DNA of 64,000 bases from Haemaphysalis longicornis (lineage: Eukaryota > Arthropoda > Arachnida > Ixodida > Ixodidae), in contig CM023453.1 in assembly GCA_013339765.2 (NCBI GenBank), positions 87,424,685 through 87,488,684 on the forward strand, read 5' to 3'. Below, piece after piece: positions 11,553 through 21,583 of this stretch; positions within the stretch are counted from its first letter, which is position 1, and the number at the start of each line of letters is the position of its first letter. Below the pieces are notes generated by a model. That model did not search any database and had not been told where the DNA came from. It was given only the letters and a program-made list of their open reading frames with translations. Position numbers and translations under genes: made by a program.

Positions 11553-11575
11553 TATGGTGGCTAGAAGCCACCATA
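11553..11575. repeat. Perfect 10-bp hairpin within a local duplication
   Basis: TATGGTGGCT, then AGA, then AGCCACCATA. The left half is also repeated directly twice just upstream (11521 and 11539), so three direct copies and one inverted copy of TATGGTGGCT lie within 55 bp. Confidence 0.8.
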
Positions 11576-11582
11576 ACTGAAA

Positions 11583-11634
11583 TGAACTGGACTGTATTGG
11601 ATTGGATTGAATTGGATTGGATTGGATTAGATTT
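11583..11634. repeat. TGGAT-type minisatellite, array 3
   Basis: A third, short array of TTGGATTGGAT units closes the repetitive interior of the inverted-repeat element. Confidence 0.8.
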
Positions 11635-12074
11635 GATTGCTGAACCTTAGCTCACGCTACGTATATCCTGGCATAGCCGAGATAAGCCACTGCTAATCTT
11701 TTATCAGATTTTTTATTAATCGCGTTATATCGCGCAGCGGCCTGAGGCCATTCCGGCCAAAAACCCGTCCTGTTCTACTTTTATTTATCTTTCCAGTGGC
11801 ATTCCTCACGCTGTGCGGGGCAAGTGATCTGAAAGAAAAATGAAACGCGCATTTGATACGCGTATGCGCTTCAAATAACCACGGTTTCTCGTGAACGAAG
11901 TCATTCAGATGCAGCGGCTGTGGGTGTACCGCTCTCAAGGAAACAGCGTAGCAGACGACACTCATACAGCAGATAGCCCTATGCGCGTGCGCGTACTCTC
12001 GCCTATTTTGCTGCTGAACACCGTGCGATCGGTCGTCGTTCCCGCTATATTATTAAAAATTTGGGAGGCTGAAC

Positions 12075-14353
12075 GTGACGACTTCTTCTTTGTCACGGGG
12101 ACGCAATCACGTCTCGCCACGGTGTCAAGATCCTTGACACTGACGTGAGCGCGAGTCGGGGGCGTGCGGCTCGCGATCTTCTCTTGTGAGCGGCCGTTCA
12201 AAGCCCCTGGTGCGTGTTTATGTTTAGCGCATTCCCAGTCTCGCCGGTCATAACGGCGCTTGACGGCCCACGGCCGTGACCTGCCGTTTTCTCGCGGGGC
12301 TGCCAACTTTCCGTGCCATCCGAGTGACGTAAGCGACGAGCTAGCCGTCGCGCCTTTTGGGCGTCGAACGTTGCTTCTGACGGGCCCTATGTGGGTCGCC
12401 CTGGAAAGAGAGAGAGAGAGATGTTTACACTGGGCGAAAATTCAGGCCAACTGTCAGAAATGGAACCGAACGTTCAGCGATGACGGATAGCTTATTCCGT
12501 AGCGGTTGCACATGTAGGGCCTCTTTTGGTGGCCGTTTCTTAGAACGTTAATTCCATTACTTATCCTTTCCAGGGCGCAATAGACACAATGGCAGGGACT
12601 CCAATTCTTCAGTCGTTCGCTGCAGGAAAGATACGCCAATACCAACTACCTCACCTTCCAGTACTCACAATTACTCGCGGCTACGAAAACTGGACCAGGA
12701 AAAAATTACAATTACTCAAGAGTGCACCGTCAAATTCGTCGCCGCCAATGACATCGCCTAGGACCACGCTTCTTTTCTCGTATGCACGGTTATGGAACGC
12801 GTCGCAGATACGTTAATTTAGGAGCCGCTTTGCTGCTGCAGACGACGGACACAGGCTTTTGCACTCCATAAGTGGTTTAGTCTCTTCGCATAAATATTTA
12901 ACAGTCACAATAATAGCAATTAAAATGGAGGCGTCGGCGAGTACGTTGATGGTGGCATTACAACTGTCACCTATCTACAGACGTTTCAAACGCTTGTGTT
13001 TTTGCAGTCATTGCTGAAACACTACTGGCACTCGCATCTCATAGCAGCGCATCGTTCGGGAAATGCGCAGCACGAGGTTGAAAAAATCCGGAGACACCTA
13101 TGCACTTATGCGTTGTGAATATGAAAGCATGGATGTTCAGTTGAACACCTGAGACGCCTTGTTTCGACTCGTGTTGTCGAAGGCCTTTGCAACCTTGCCG
13201 CTGGAGACGCTTTGCTTTGCGATCGGGCTTACCGCTTTCTAATGGCCTCGATCTATCTCCTACGCGTTGCTCCACCCCTCGTTGATGCCGCCGTGTAATT
13301 GGAGGGTTGACGACGACGGCGAATTTGCTGCTTATTCTTCCCCTCTGACCGTGTACCAATAGTTTAAGCTCACGCTATGAAATGCCTAATGAAGGGGCCG
13401 ATTTGCTATTAGGAAAGCTGATACCGGACGCCGTCTTTTTCGCTCAAGCTTGTGCCGTGGAAGGCCTTGCGATATAGATCGCCTCGTGCGGTAGAACGCC
13501 TCCGAAAGAGCCGTTTTTTTTCTGCTGCGGGACGCCGGACGCCGTTATTTTTTTCTATTTTCTTTGTTGCTCAAAGGGCTATTTAAAGCTTTCACATTAA
13601 AAGAGGTCAGTTGAATAAAGTATCGTTAGGTCCCACATTCAAAAAGTTGTTCGCATTTACACATCCTAAGAACAGTTTGTGATTCTTTGGCTATCGCCTC
13701 GCTTTTGACGAGGTACCAAACGGGCATGCCAGCTGATCAGCAAACTGTTCTTACGCTTTGTCTCACGAGCGAACAGCTTTGCGAACATCGGCCCAGTTTT
13801 ACCGACAATTTCCAGCAATAAGGTATTACTGCCGGTGCCAACGGTTTCTGCAAAGCAATAAGCAAAACGCCCGGGGTGTTCGGCGCTGGCAAGTGCAAAC
13901 TTTCACGCATGCGCACACGAGCTATTTAGCGCTAAGGAGCTCCAGGAATCCGGCAACAACAAGTTGCGTAAAGCGTGAATTTTGGCCGCATTTCGTGCAC
14001 GCGCCTATTTCTTCGCGAGCGACTTGGCGGGCACACACCGACAGCGGTGCGCCCACCCGTGAAGTGATGGTTGCGCAAAGCGCTGGCAGAACTTAGCCCC
14101 CTTAATCTCCCCGGGGGTCGTCCTACAGGAAGGCACCTGCAAGGCAGTGGAACACACTAGCCTTTTCTGTTTTCAACATTGTCTACTCTCTTCCGCATTG
14201 GTTAGTTAGCTTTTGCTTCCCTGAAGCCAAGCCTGCTGGCACTGCCGACGAGGTCTAATTATACTGCGCCCGATTCGACGTCAAGAGGCAACCACGAAAC
14301 ATACAGTGGCAAGCAGATGGGAGTCCTCGGGTAAGCCTTCCGGTTCATTTTTC
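12075..14353. other. Unassigned DNA with one spaced inverted repeat
   Basis: No gene is supported. At 13667-13679 and 13741-13753 the sequences TAAGAACAGTTTG and CAAACTGTTCTTA are exact reverse complements 61 bp apart. They could be TIRs of a very small element or a structured RNA. The rest shows no repeat or domain I recognise. Confidence 0.4.
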
Positions 14354-15915
14354 GTTATTACCACAAAAGTGTTTTATTCAGGGATACACAAACATTTGAG
14401 TGACGTCATATCCATCACGGAAATGACGCCAATACAACGAAGCAAGCGTCCTGTAAAGGGTGCACCCCTGCACACAGGGTCTTCTTGCCGGGAAGCAACC
14501 TTTAGTACTAACGAGTATGTTATACTTAGGGTTGTTAGTTTTCGGGTTTTATATTTTAACACGAAAGTGTTTTGTGGCGGGATACTCCAAGATTTCAGTG
14601 ACGTCATATCCGTCATGGAAATGACGCCAGTACACCTTTGCCGAAGCGAGCCGCCAGCACGACGTCGCTCGCCAAGCAGACCCCTAAGACAGCCGCCGAC
14701 CCGCAAATCATGCTCAGCTGCAGATTTCGCGCTGCACATTTCACTTTCTTTTTTTGCCGACTCTTATGACAGAGGAATCAACCACAGTTTTTATTGCGGA
14801 ACTGAGTAATCGCAGTTGGATTTTTACAACAAATCGCACTGAAGCTGAGGAGCTAAGGCGGCATCGATCATTCTCTAAAGCAATTAACACTCCTTCAAGC
14901 ATGTTGCAGCCAGGATACACACCGTACAATGATTATCACCGTACAACGAATATTATAGATAAACCAGGAAGCACTTATGCTTGTCTCAGCGGCTCAACCA
15001 TGGGCTTTCGTGGAGGAGCCGTAACTACGAGTAATCATTATTTACGAGGCATGTGCTCTTCTTGCCTAACTTCGTGGGCATTTTTTCTCTCGTGTCTGTG
15101 CAATGTGTATAAAGACCAGCACTTTTTACTTTTGCAAGAGTAGCATTTTCTACCGACCTAGGCCATTTTTGGCCCCGTGCTAATGCAGCTGGCTGTGTCG
15201 TCCTGGAATGGTAGAAGTTTGCTAAGAGCGCAAGCGCACAATATAAAGGCGCGATATTACCAGCAGAAACCCGCTAAGACAAGACCAATCTTAGTGGTAG
15301 CACGTTCCTATTGAAACGTTGGCAATAGGAAAACATACGAACCCAGCGCCCTCTCGTCTACTTTTTGTGGTTGTGTTTTTACGTATTTTTACAGGAGCCC
15401 TTCTTCCATAACCCTTTTTTAAACTGTTCTGAGTAATCCGATCTTTCTTTCAGTCTATGTGTCGGACTTCATTCATAAAAAACTGTGGTTGATTCCTTTG
15501 TCATAGGAATCAGTAAAACACGAAAGTGAACTGTGCAGCGAAATCTGCTTCTGAGCATGATTTGCGGGTTGGCGGCTGTCTTGTGGGTGCGCTTGGCGAG
15601 CGACGTCATGCTGGCGGGTCGCTTCGGCAAAGGTGTGACTGGCGTCATTTCCGTGGACGAATATGACGTCAGTGAAATCTTGGGTATCGCGGCATAAAAC
15701 ACTTTCGTGTTAAAATACAAAACCCGAAAACGAACAACCCAAAGTATAACGTACTCTTTAGTACTAGAGGTTGCTTCCCCGCAAGAAGACCCAGTGTGCA
15801 GGGGTGCACCTTTTACACGGCCGCTTGCTTCGTTGTACAGGCGTCACTTCCGTGACGGATATGACGTTAGCGAAATCTTCATGTATCCGGGAATGAAACA
15901 CTTTCGTGTTAAAAA
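14354..15915. mobile_element. Foldback-like element with ~450-bp inverted arms
   Basis: The arms at about 14354-14800 and 15471-15915 are reverse complements over nearly their whole length. Each arm contains two related ~80-bp modules (14361, 14562 and, inverted, near 15712 and 15912). A module begins with the palindrome-like AACACGAAAGTGTTTT and contains TGACGTCATATCC and GGAAATGACGCC. The ~670-bp middle (14801-15470) has no recognisable gene. The 167- and 121-residue open frames crossing the left arm are shadows of the repeat. Long, internally repetitive arms resemble foldback-type DNA transposons. No transposase and no clear target-site duplication were seen. Confidence 0.8.
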
Positions 15916-16397
15916 TAATTGGCCGCGTATTTTAAACACGTACGCACAGGCTCTAGAGCAGTGGCATATTCGTCTTCATGCCAGTCCCCCTCACCTTGCA
16001 TGACTTGGCATTGGTTTCTGGCGCGATTTAGGTGGAACCGGCGGCTGCCGCAGGCCTATCTGTGCAATTACCAAAAAAGAGTGTTATTGTAGTATACCAT
16101 CCATTGTCTATCGATGGCGTCTCGACAGTCCACGATGACATTTTCGCACTGCTACACGGACACACACACATGCCGACGGGCACCCAAAACACACGCACAC
16201 ACTTACCCACGCGTGCATTCTCACACACACGTTTTGTGGGGAAATATTTTAGGGACCAGAATTACTGCAGGGAAGGATAAATAAAAGAAATATCACGCTA
16301 AAAGATGAATCCCCAACGAAAGAAGGGAGCTCACGCTAAAGCGCAAGACTTGAAGGCCGCGAAGCTGTACGCGACTTTTACGACCACCAAGAAGGAT
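15916..16397. other. Unassigned spacer
   Basis: No gene is supported. It contains a CA-rich low-complexity patch at about 16157-16212. Confidence 0.4.
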
Positions 16398-16401
16398 TTA
16401 A

Positions 16402-17207
16402 AGGAGCCATGAAGACAAAACACAAGTTTGTGTTATTCGAAAGATTTTGAGTTTTATAGTGCCCCCAGCGATTGTCCGAAGGCAAACGATGCTTTATTCA
16501 CTGAGAAATTAATTAATTTGAAGTTAGAATTTTTATTTTCCCGCTAAATCGTGCGTTTTCGTGGTCTGCAATGACATCACAGGGCCTTGTTTACCATTAG
16601 TGAACCTAGATGGCGCCACCACACCGCGGCAAGCCGTTTTCTGCCTTTGGTTTCTTTGTGAACGTATTTGTACCTGGCTTGTTTTGCTCATGGAGACAAT
16701 CGTTTCGTGAAACATGGTGCTCGCTCGACAAATACGGTTACGTAAGACATCGTCGCTTGCGTCAATCGGCCAGTGTCGTCTGAACAACCCCAAAGCCCCG
16801 CAGTCCTGCGCAGCTAAACCAAGCATAGTGCGCGCAGTACCAACAGCAGTACGCATCGGTACTTCTATGTTTACGTGTGCTTTCGTAACTTCCACTGTTT
16901 GTCCCACCATTCTTAGGGATTTAAAAAAAGATGTGCCCTAAATTTAAGCGCAAATAGCTCGTTCGGCAAGCTTATAAGTTCTGCATAATTTGCGTTTGCC
17001 TTTGCCGCCCTCCGCCAATTCGCCGAGCTGTCTGGTATGACATCATAGGTTCTGTTGCGGAAATGAGCTAGTGGGTCGCATGGCCTTTCCCCTTTTTCCC
17101 TAATTATGTAGTTTATTAGAGAGAAGTTTAGTTAAAAGTGGTGTCAGTATGATTCTAACGAGGCAATCTTTTGAATGAACCAAACTGTGTTTCTCTTCAT
17201 GGCTCCT
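16402..17207. mobile_element. Non-autonomous TIR element with TTAA target duplication (806 bp)
   Basis: The element starts AGGAGCCATGAAGA and ends TCTTCATGGCTCCT, with similarity continuing inward (AAACACA..TTTG, then ATTC.AAAGATT) for about 45 bp. It is flanked on both sides by TTAA (16398-16401 and 17208-17211). TTAA duplications are typical of piggyBac and Kolobok transposons. The interior has only short unrelated open frames, so it would need a transposase supplied in trans. Its right edge abuts dispersed repeat copy B exactly at the TTAA. Confidence 0.85.
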
Positions 17208-17668
17208 TTAAGTACGCGATTGCAGCCGATTTGCTTTGTCTTCGCTGCCGCAACGACCTTTACTCCATTATTGTTTCTATAAGTGTGAGCTTCTTTCTTT
17301 CTTTTTTTTGGAGGTGATAATCTTTGGACATCACGTTGGATGGGCCTACGCTATGACGTGTCTTTCTCGTTCCGAGCAAGTGTTGCCGCGATTGCGGCGA
17401 ACGCTGATTTTTTTTTGTTGATCTGATCTTTGCCAATCTCCCTAAGTGGTTATGCTTGCCTTGACGAACGTACGCAGAGGACGCTGGAAGTCGTCGCGTG
17501 GCACGCACACACGAGCGCTAGGCATTTTCTTGTTTTGTTAACTGCCGGGCGTCGCCGCGAGGCCCGCGCTCACGTGCACGCGCTCGACAATTTCTTGGTT
17601 TTTTTAAACTGCGGACGCGAAAAAAAATTACGATTTGATAAACAGCTTCGCTGTTAAAAATTGGCTGC
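17208..17668 (+). mobile_element. Dispersed repeat, copy B
   Basis: This is the plus-strand counterpart of the minus-strand repeat at 9672-10112. It begins TTAAGTACGCGATTGCAGCC and ends near AACAGCTTCGCTGTTAAAAA, which contains the palindrome AACAGCNNNGCTGTT. It has no coding capacity. Copies A and B lie about 7 kb apart in opposite orientation and could mediate inversion or hairpin formation. Confidence 0.75.
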
Positions 17669-17804
17669 GTATCTGCTCGGTTCGCTGCAAATGTCATCGG
17701 AGGACGATGGTCTTCTGCCACGCCTACCTCGAAAATGCCCCTCTTCTCCCCCGCCCACCTCTCACGGCCTTCCCCTAACGTCTCGCTCCTCCTCCCGCAG
17801 TAAA

Positions 17805-17892
17805 CATGGTGGTTGTAGTGTAGAGGATCCGCCTTAGGTTGTTGTTCTCAAGGACGGTGGTTCGAGACCGGTTCTTGCCTCGGTTTTTTTCT
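17805..17892 (+). tRNA. tRNA-like segment followed by oligo-T (pseudo-tRNA)
   Basis: A B-box-consensus GGTTCGAGACC lies at 17859-17869. An A-box-like GTAGTGTAGAGG sits about 45 bp upstream, and a T-run (TTTTTTTCTTTT) begins at 17884, placed as an RNA polymerase III terminator would be. Complete acceptor and anticodon stems do not form, so this is not a functional tRNA gene. It could be a tRNA-derived SINE head or the same kind of module found inside the 9-bp-TSD MITEs. Confidence 0.35.
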
Positions 17893-18573
17893 TTTCATCT
17901 TTAAATTGAAGTATAATTTTTATGCTTTAGGTTAGTTTTGGTGTTTCAAATGATTTATTTGTGTGCGTTAGGTCATCTTATGTTATGTTTAGGTTAGGTT
18001 GCCTAGCTTAACCTTATCTAGAGCGATGTAGTGCAAGGCGCGGCAATTTTGTCACAAAACGCCGGTTGACGTCGATATAGTGCACTGCTTATAATACCGT
18101 CGGACGGCACTCTAGACACGGCCTTTCTCAATTTAATTCAATTTTCACGGGTTCCACTGCTCGCGCACATCTATTCGTACCTTCGGTCACTGTAGGGCTT
18201 GGAAGGCCGCCATGTGGTATAGGTTTGGGCGCGAGCTCTTTTTGTATTTTGGGTTCAAAATATTGTTCTCAACGCGTATTTTTTTTCATTTGCTAGCGTA
18301 AATATCAAGCGCACACCTATTTTAAACGAAAGAACACTGCATAGTACCAGTTATATATTGATGTTTTTCCTCAAACATGCCGAACGTTTTCTTTTTGCTC
18401 GACAACGTTGACGAGTACGAAAAATGGTACCAGATTTAGTGGTTTGCGGAGATTCTGCCCACATGCACTTCTTGTTTCAGAGTTATTTTAATTTTTGGCT
18501 GGGCGGCTGAATATAGGCACAGACAGACATACCGACAGGCGAAAATCGCGTTTAAGTAGCTGAAGAAATACTA
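17893..18573. other. Unassigned AT-rich DNA
   Basis: No gene is supported. Short TTAGGTTAGGTT stretches near 17988-18000 resemble the arthropod telomere unit but number only about two, which is not an array. Confidence 0.4.
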
Positions 18574-19432
18574 CAGTTAAACCTGGATAAACGAAGTCGA
18601 CAAAGATTCGCAATTTTTCGTTACATCGAGGTTTTCGTTGCATGCAGGTTTTGAGTTGAGGCTCGCGTGAATGAAGCAGAAACGCAGCCGAGATACTTGA
18701 CATAAGTGATGGTTTATATATAAGGATTTATTTCACAGGAAAAAAACTGCGCGATTTGCGCCTGCTGCTGCTTTCCCACAAACTTTAGTCACTACACGGC
18801 ACTCCAAAGAAACTGTTTTCCCACAAACTTTTAACTATCACTTATGCCGTTTGACACATTTCTGTGGCCTTAACGCGTTTTAAGGAACGAAACCTTTGCT
18901 AAAAGAGCGCCTTTTCGCGAACTCGGTGCTCTTTGCCACAAAATTGTTGAGAAGGGTGCCAACTGGGATATACTGTACCGGGTAGCGACGTTATTCTTTC
19001 TCGCCGGTGGAGACGCCATTTAGAATTGCGAGTTTGTCTTGAAAAGAAAGAAATTTTCGTTTTCTCGGAACTCATCACCGACGAAGCAACACCACAGGTA
19101 TTACAGTGGAGACTCACGACTATACGCCGACAAGCAGGCCTAGCACCTAACTGACACCGCATTGACATTGGAAACGCACGGTAGTTTCCGGTACTGGCGA
19201 AGTTCGCTGAATTAGTGCATTTCTCCTGCCGATTTTACAGAAAAAGGTAAAAAAAGAAAAGCCTCATCAGCGTAGCTAATTTGTTACATCAAGGTTAACA
19301 CCGTCGCAACGTCTTCGTTACATATAGGTCGCAAACATATGGGTTTCAAGGGGGATGGCAATGGGGAATTGAAAAGGTTCGTTAAATCCAGGAATTCGTT
19401 ACATAGACGTTCGTTACATCCAGGTTTAACTG
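18574..19432. mobile_element. Tc1/mariner (pogo-like) non-autonomous element (859 bp)
   Basis: The termini CAGTTAAACCTGGAT and ATCCAGGTTTAACTG are perfect 15-bp inverted repeats flanked by TA on both sides, the target duplication of the Tc1/mariner superfamily. The terminal sequence is of the CAG..AACCT type common in pogo/Tigger-like elements. Sub-terminal motifs related to TTCGTTACATNNAGGTT are iterated at both ends (for example near 18619, 19283, 19318, 19396 and 19411). They may be transposase-binding repeats. No transposase coding is present. Confidence 0.85.
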
Positions 19433-19434
19433 TA

Positions 19435-19910
19435 TTGCCTTTAATATAAGTAGCAAAGGGGTGGTCGCTGCAGAAGGATAAGCATGATTCGTACCGCAAA
19501 GGAGCGACACGCATAAAAATGCAGACGACTGCCATTCTGCAAGCTCTTGGAGAACCCGCGCAAGTGTGATTATTTCCCCAGTGGGAGGGGCATTGGAGAG
19601 AATAGTCAAAGCTGTGGGTTTCCTTCCCTGCATTACCGAGCGGATTCCCTGCGTTTCAGCGTCCCCATCCTAGGCAAATGCCCGTTACCTAAACATATTC
19701 CTACTCTTATTTACATAACCTTTCCGTCTTCACAACAAGCAAGGTTTTTATTCCTTCAGCACGTAGGGCTAGGTTTACGACTTGTTTTCGCCGCACTCCC
19801 TGCGGCTTTCTTTAGAGACCTTTGTTTTGATTCCCTCGGACTCGCGCATTTTATGGGGTTGTGCCACATGACGCGGGAGTCGGTTTGCGTCAGAGAAAGA
19901 AAAATAAATG
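19435..19910. other. Unassigned spacer
   Basis: No gene is supported. A 127-residue plus-strand open frame (19547-19930) runs into the next element and has no recognisable domain. Confidence 0.4.
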
Positions 19911-20595
19911 CCGTATTTACTCGATTCTAAGCACCCCCTTTTTTCCATTATTGCGATGCCAAAGAGAGGGGGGTAGCTTAGATCCGAAAATCTAGAATGA
20001 CCCCCGTTTTGTCGCAGCGGTATCAAGACGACACCGATGGAAGGAATGCTTTTTATTCAGCAGCCAACCTTAAAAAGAAGGCACGGGCTGTAAACCGATC
20101 GCTTACGTTTGATACCCAGTCACTCTCACTACAACTCGGGTACGTCGCACCCCTTTAGCCGCCGCTCTCATTATCTCACAGCAGGTCGTCTTCTGTTCCA
20201 TCGAGTGGCTTGTAATTTAATGCTTCATAAATGATGCGAACAACGTCGACTTTGACGCCTGAAATACCACATTGCGATAGTGGACGGAGACGCTTTCTGC
20301 CGCTTTCCCGTCGTGTATTGTTGGAACGCTGCAACACGAGACTACAGCGGGGCTAGGCTCCCCTCTAGCCTGGCGTGCACGAAAAGTCCAAAGATTACAT
20401 GGCTGTGACAGCTCGGGCTCAAACCGAAAGAGGATTCACGATTTGTGGCCTTGGGAAAACACGCGATTTCTCGCAGGAAAGGGGGTGCTTAGATTAGCAT
20501 GCTAACTTTTTTCCCAAATTTGTTTTCTTAAAGTAGGGGTCGGGTGCTTTGAATCGAAGAGGGGGGGGGGGTTGCTTATAATCGCAAAAATACGG
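19911..20595. mobile_element. TIR element with CCGTATTT termini (685 bp)
   Basis: The left end CCGTATTTACTCGATTCTAA and the reverse complement of the right end CCGTATTTTTGCGATTATAA are clearly related, continuing into AGCANCCCCC. The right flank is TA and the left flank TG, so a TA duplication with one mutation is possible. The inner halves also share AAGCACCC and AGCTTAGAT-type segments near each end. The interior is non-coding. The superfamily is uncertain; a Tc1/mariner-type origin is one option. Confidence 0.7.
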
Positions 20596-21185
20596 TATTT
20601 ACCTCTATCCCCTCATGAAGAACCAGCACCCACATACACTACTTCCCTCGCTTATATGAGGCCAGTGTGTGTCATCGCTTGTGTTGCTTATGTCTCCCAA
20701 TGTGCCTATCTCGGTGTCCTACTATTTTGCACCCACAAAGCATTTACTAGGGAAACTACATACCTTCAAAGCCAGGGTTTGAGGACAGTAATGTGAAAAG
20801 AAATGACATCGCTTTTAACGTGGCTCACAGGAGATGAAAATAGTGCTGCAGACATACAGAGATAAATTATCCAGGAATGCCTAACTTGAATGTAAGCAAA
20901 TATAAAATAAGGAAATTGGCACTGAAGCGAGATACAGACACTGTATAATCACATCATTGCGTTAAAATTCACGGTGAGTAACCAACGCTCTGGCTTCATA
21001 TTTCATTTTGTTTTGTCACCAAGTGGCAATCATTTTTTTATTGCACAGAAAAATTGCTTTCGGAAGGGCATTTATTTTTGGCAACGCTCCTCCCCGATTT
21101 CCTGACATCCGTGACGGCGCACTGTCAAGTTAGCAGGGCGGCGTCTTCCGGGTCTCAGGCGCGTTCACCTTGTATAAACCATCCA
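20596..21185. other. Unassigned DNA
   Basis: No gene, RNA or repeat recognised. Confidence 0.35.
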
Positions 21186-21189
21186 TTAA

Positions 21190-21579
21190 AGGGACTCTGC
21201 AACACTTCCGGTAAACGCTTTCACCCTTTCCTTCGTGTCTTGAAGCATTGTGGAAGATAAATTTATCGCCAGCACGGAGCGGCACTGCATGATTTGCTCA
21301 AATCAGTAGATCCGCCTTCCGTTCCTGTTTTGCTTGTGGCGATTTTTTTTAATTTCTCTAAATACGTCATTCGAGCGCTCTAAGAAGGCCAAGACCGAGA
21401 AAGAAAACCCTTTTGAGCAAGTTTCAAAGTTATCTGATTGGCAAAGAGCATGCATGCAGTAATTTTTGGCTGAGGTAATTTGCGACCCCGATTCCAAGAA
21501 GTGAATGTGTTTGTTGTGCACGTTCTCAAAGCGTTTAAGATTAAGAAAAAAAAGTTGAAAATCGTGTTGCAGGATCTTT
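21190..21579. mobile_element. Second TTAA-flanked MITE (390 bp), family member 1
   Basis: The left end AGGGACTCTGCAACAC and the reverse complement of the right end AAAGATCCTGCAACAC form imperfect TIRs flanked by TTAA at 21186-21189 and 21580-21583, as in piggyBac or Kolobok insertions. The left 170 bp is repeated at 47576-47745, showing a family. It is not closely related to the 806-bp TTAA element at 16402. The interior is non-coding. Confidence 0.8.
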
Positions 21580-21583
21580 TTAA

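Larger units (their letters stand above)
10793..12074. mobile_element. Long inverted repeat element enclosing minisatellites
   Basis: The arms at about 10793-10948 and 11937-12074 are reverse complements of each other. They share AAATTTTTAATAATATAG, CGGGAACGACGACCGATCG, GGCGAGAGTACGCGCACGCG, GCATA and GTCGTCTGCT. The left arm has an extra ~17 bp after GACCGATCG. The ~990-bp interior holds three TGGAY arrays and a 48-bp direct duplication. This layout fits a non-autonomous DNA element with long terminal inverted repeats whose interior became repetitive. No target-site duplication was identified and no coding region is present. Confidence 0.7.

Noticed and set aside
11252..11574. Frames with repeated Trp-Thr-Gly-Leu-Asp or Gln-Ser-Ser-Pro-Val
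   Set aside because: They translate the TGGAY pentamer arrays; there is no independent coding evidence.
14306..14809. 167-residue plus-strand open frame
   Set aside because: It lies on the left arm of the foldback element and repeats with the arm modules; the inverted arm gives unrelated peptides.
14361..15912. CRISPR-like spaced repeats
   Set aside because: The four modules are in inverted pairs with homologous, not variable, spacing, in a eukaryotic mobile element.
17985..18003. TTAGGTTAGGTT as a telomeric repeat
   Set aside because: Only about two units, so no array; chance in AT-rich DNA.
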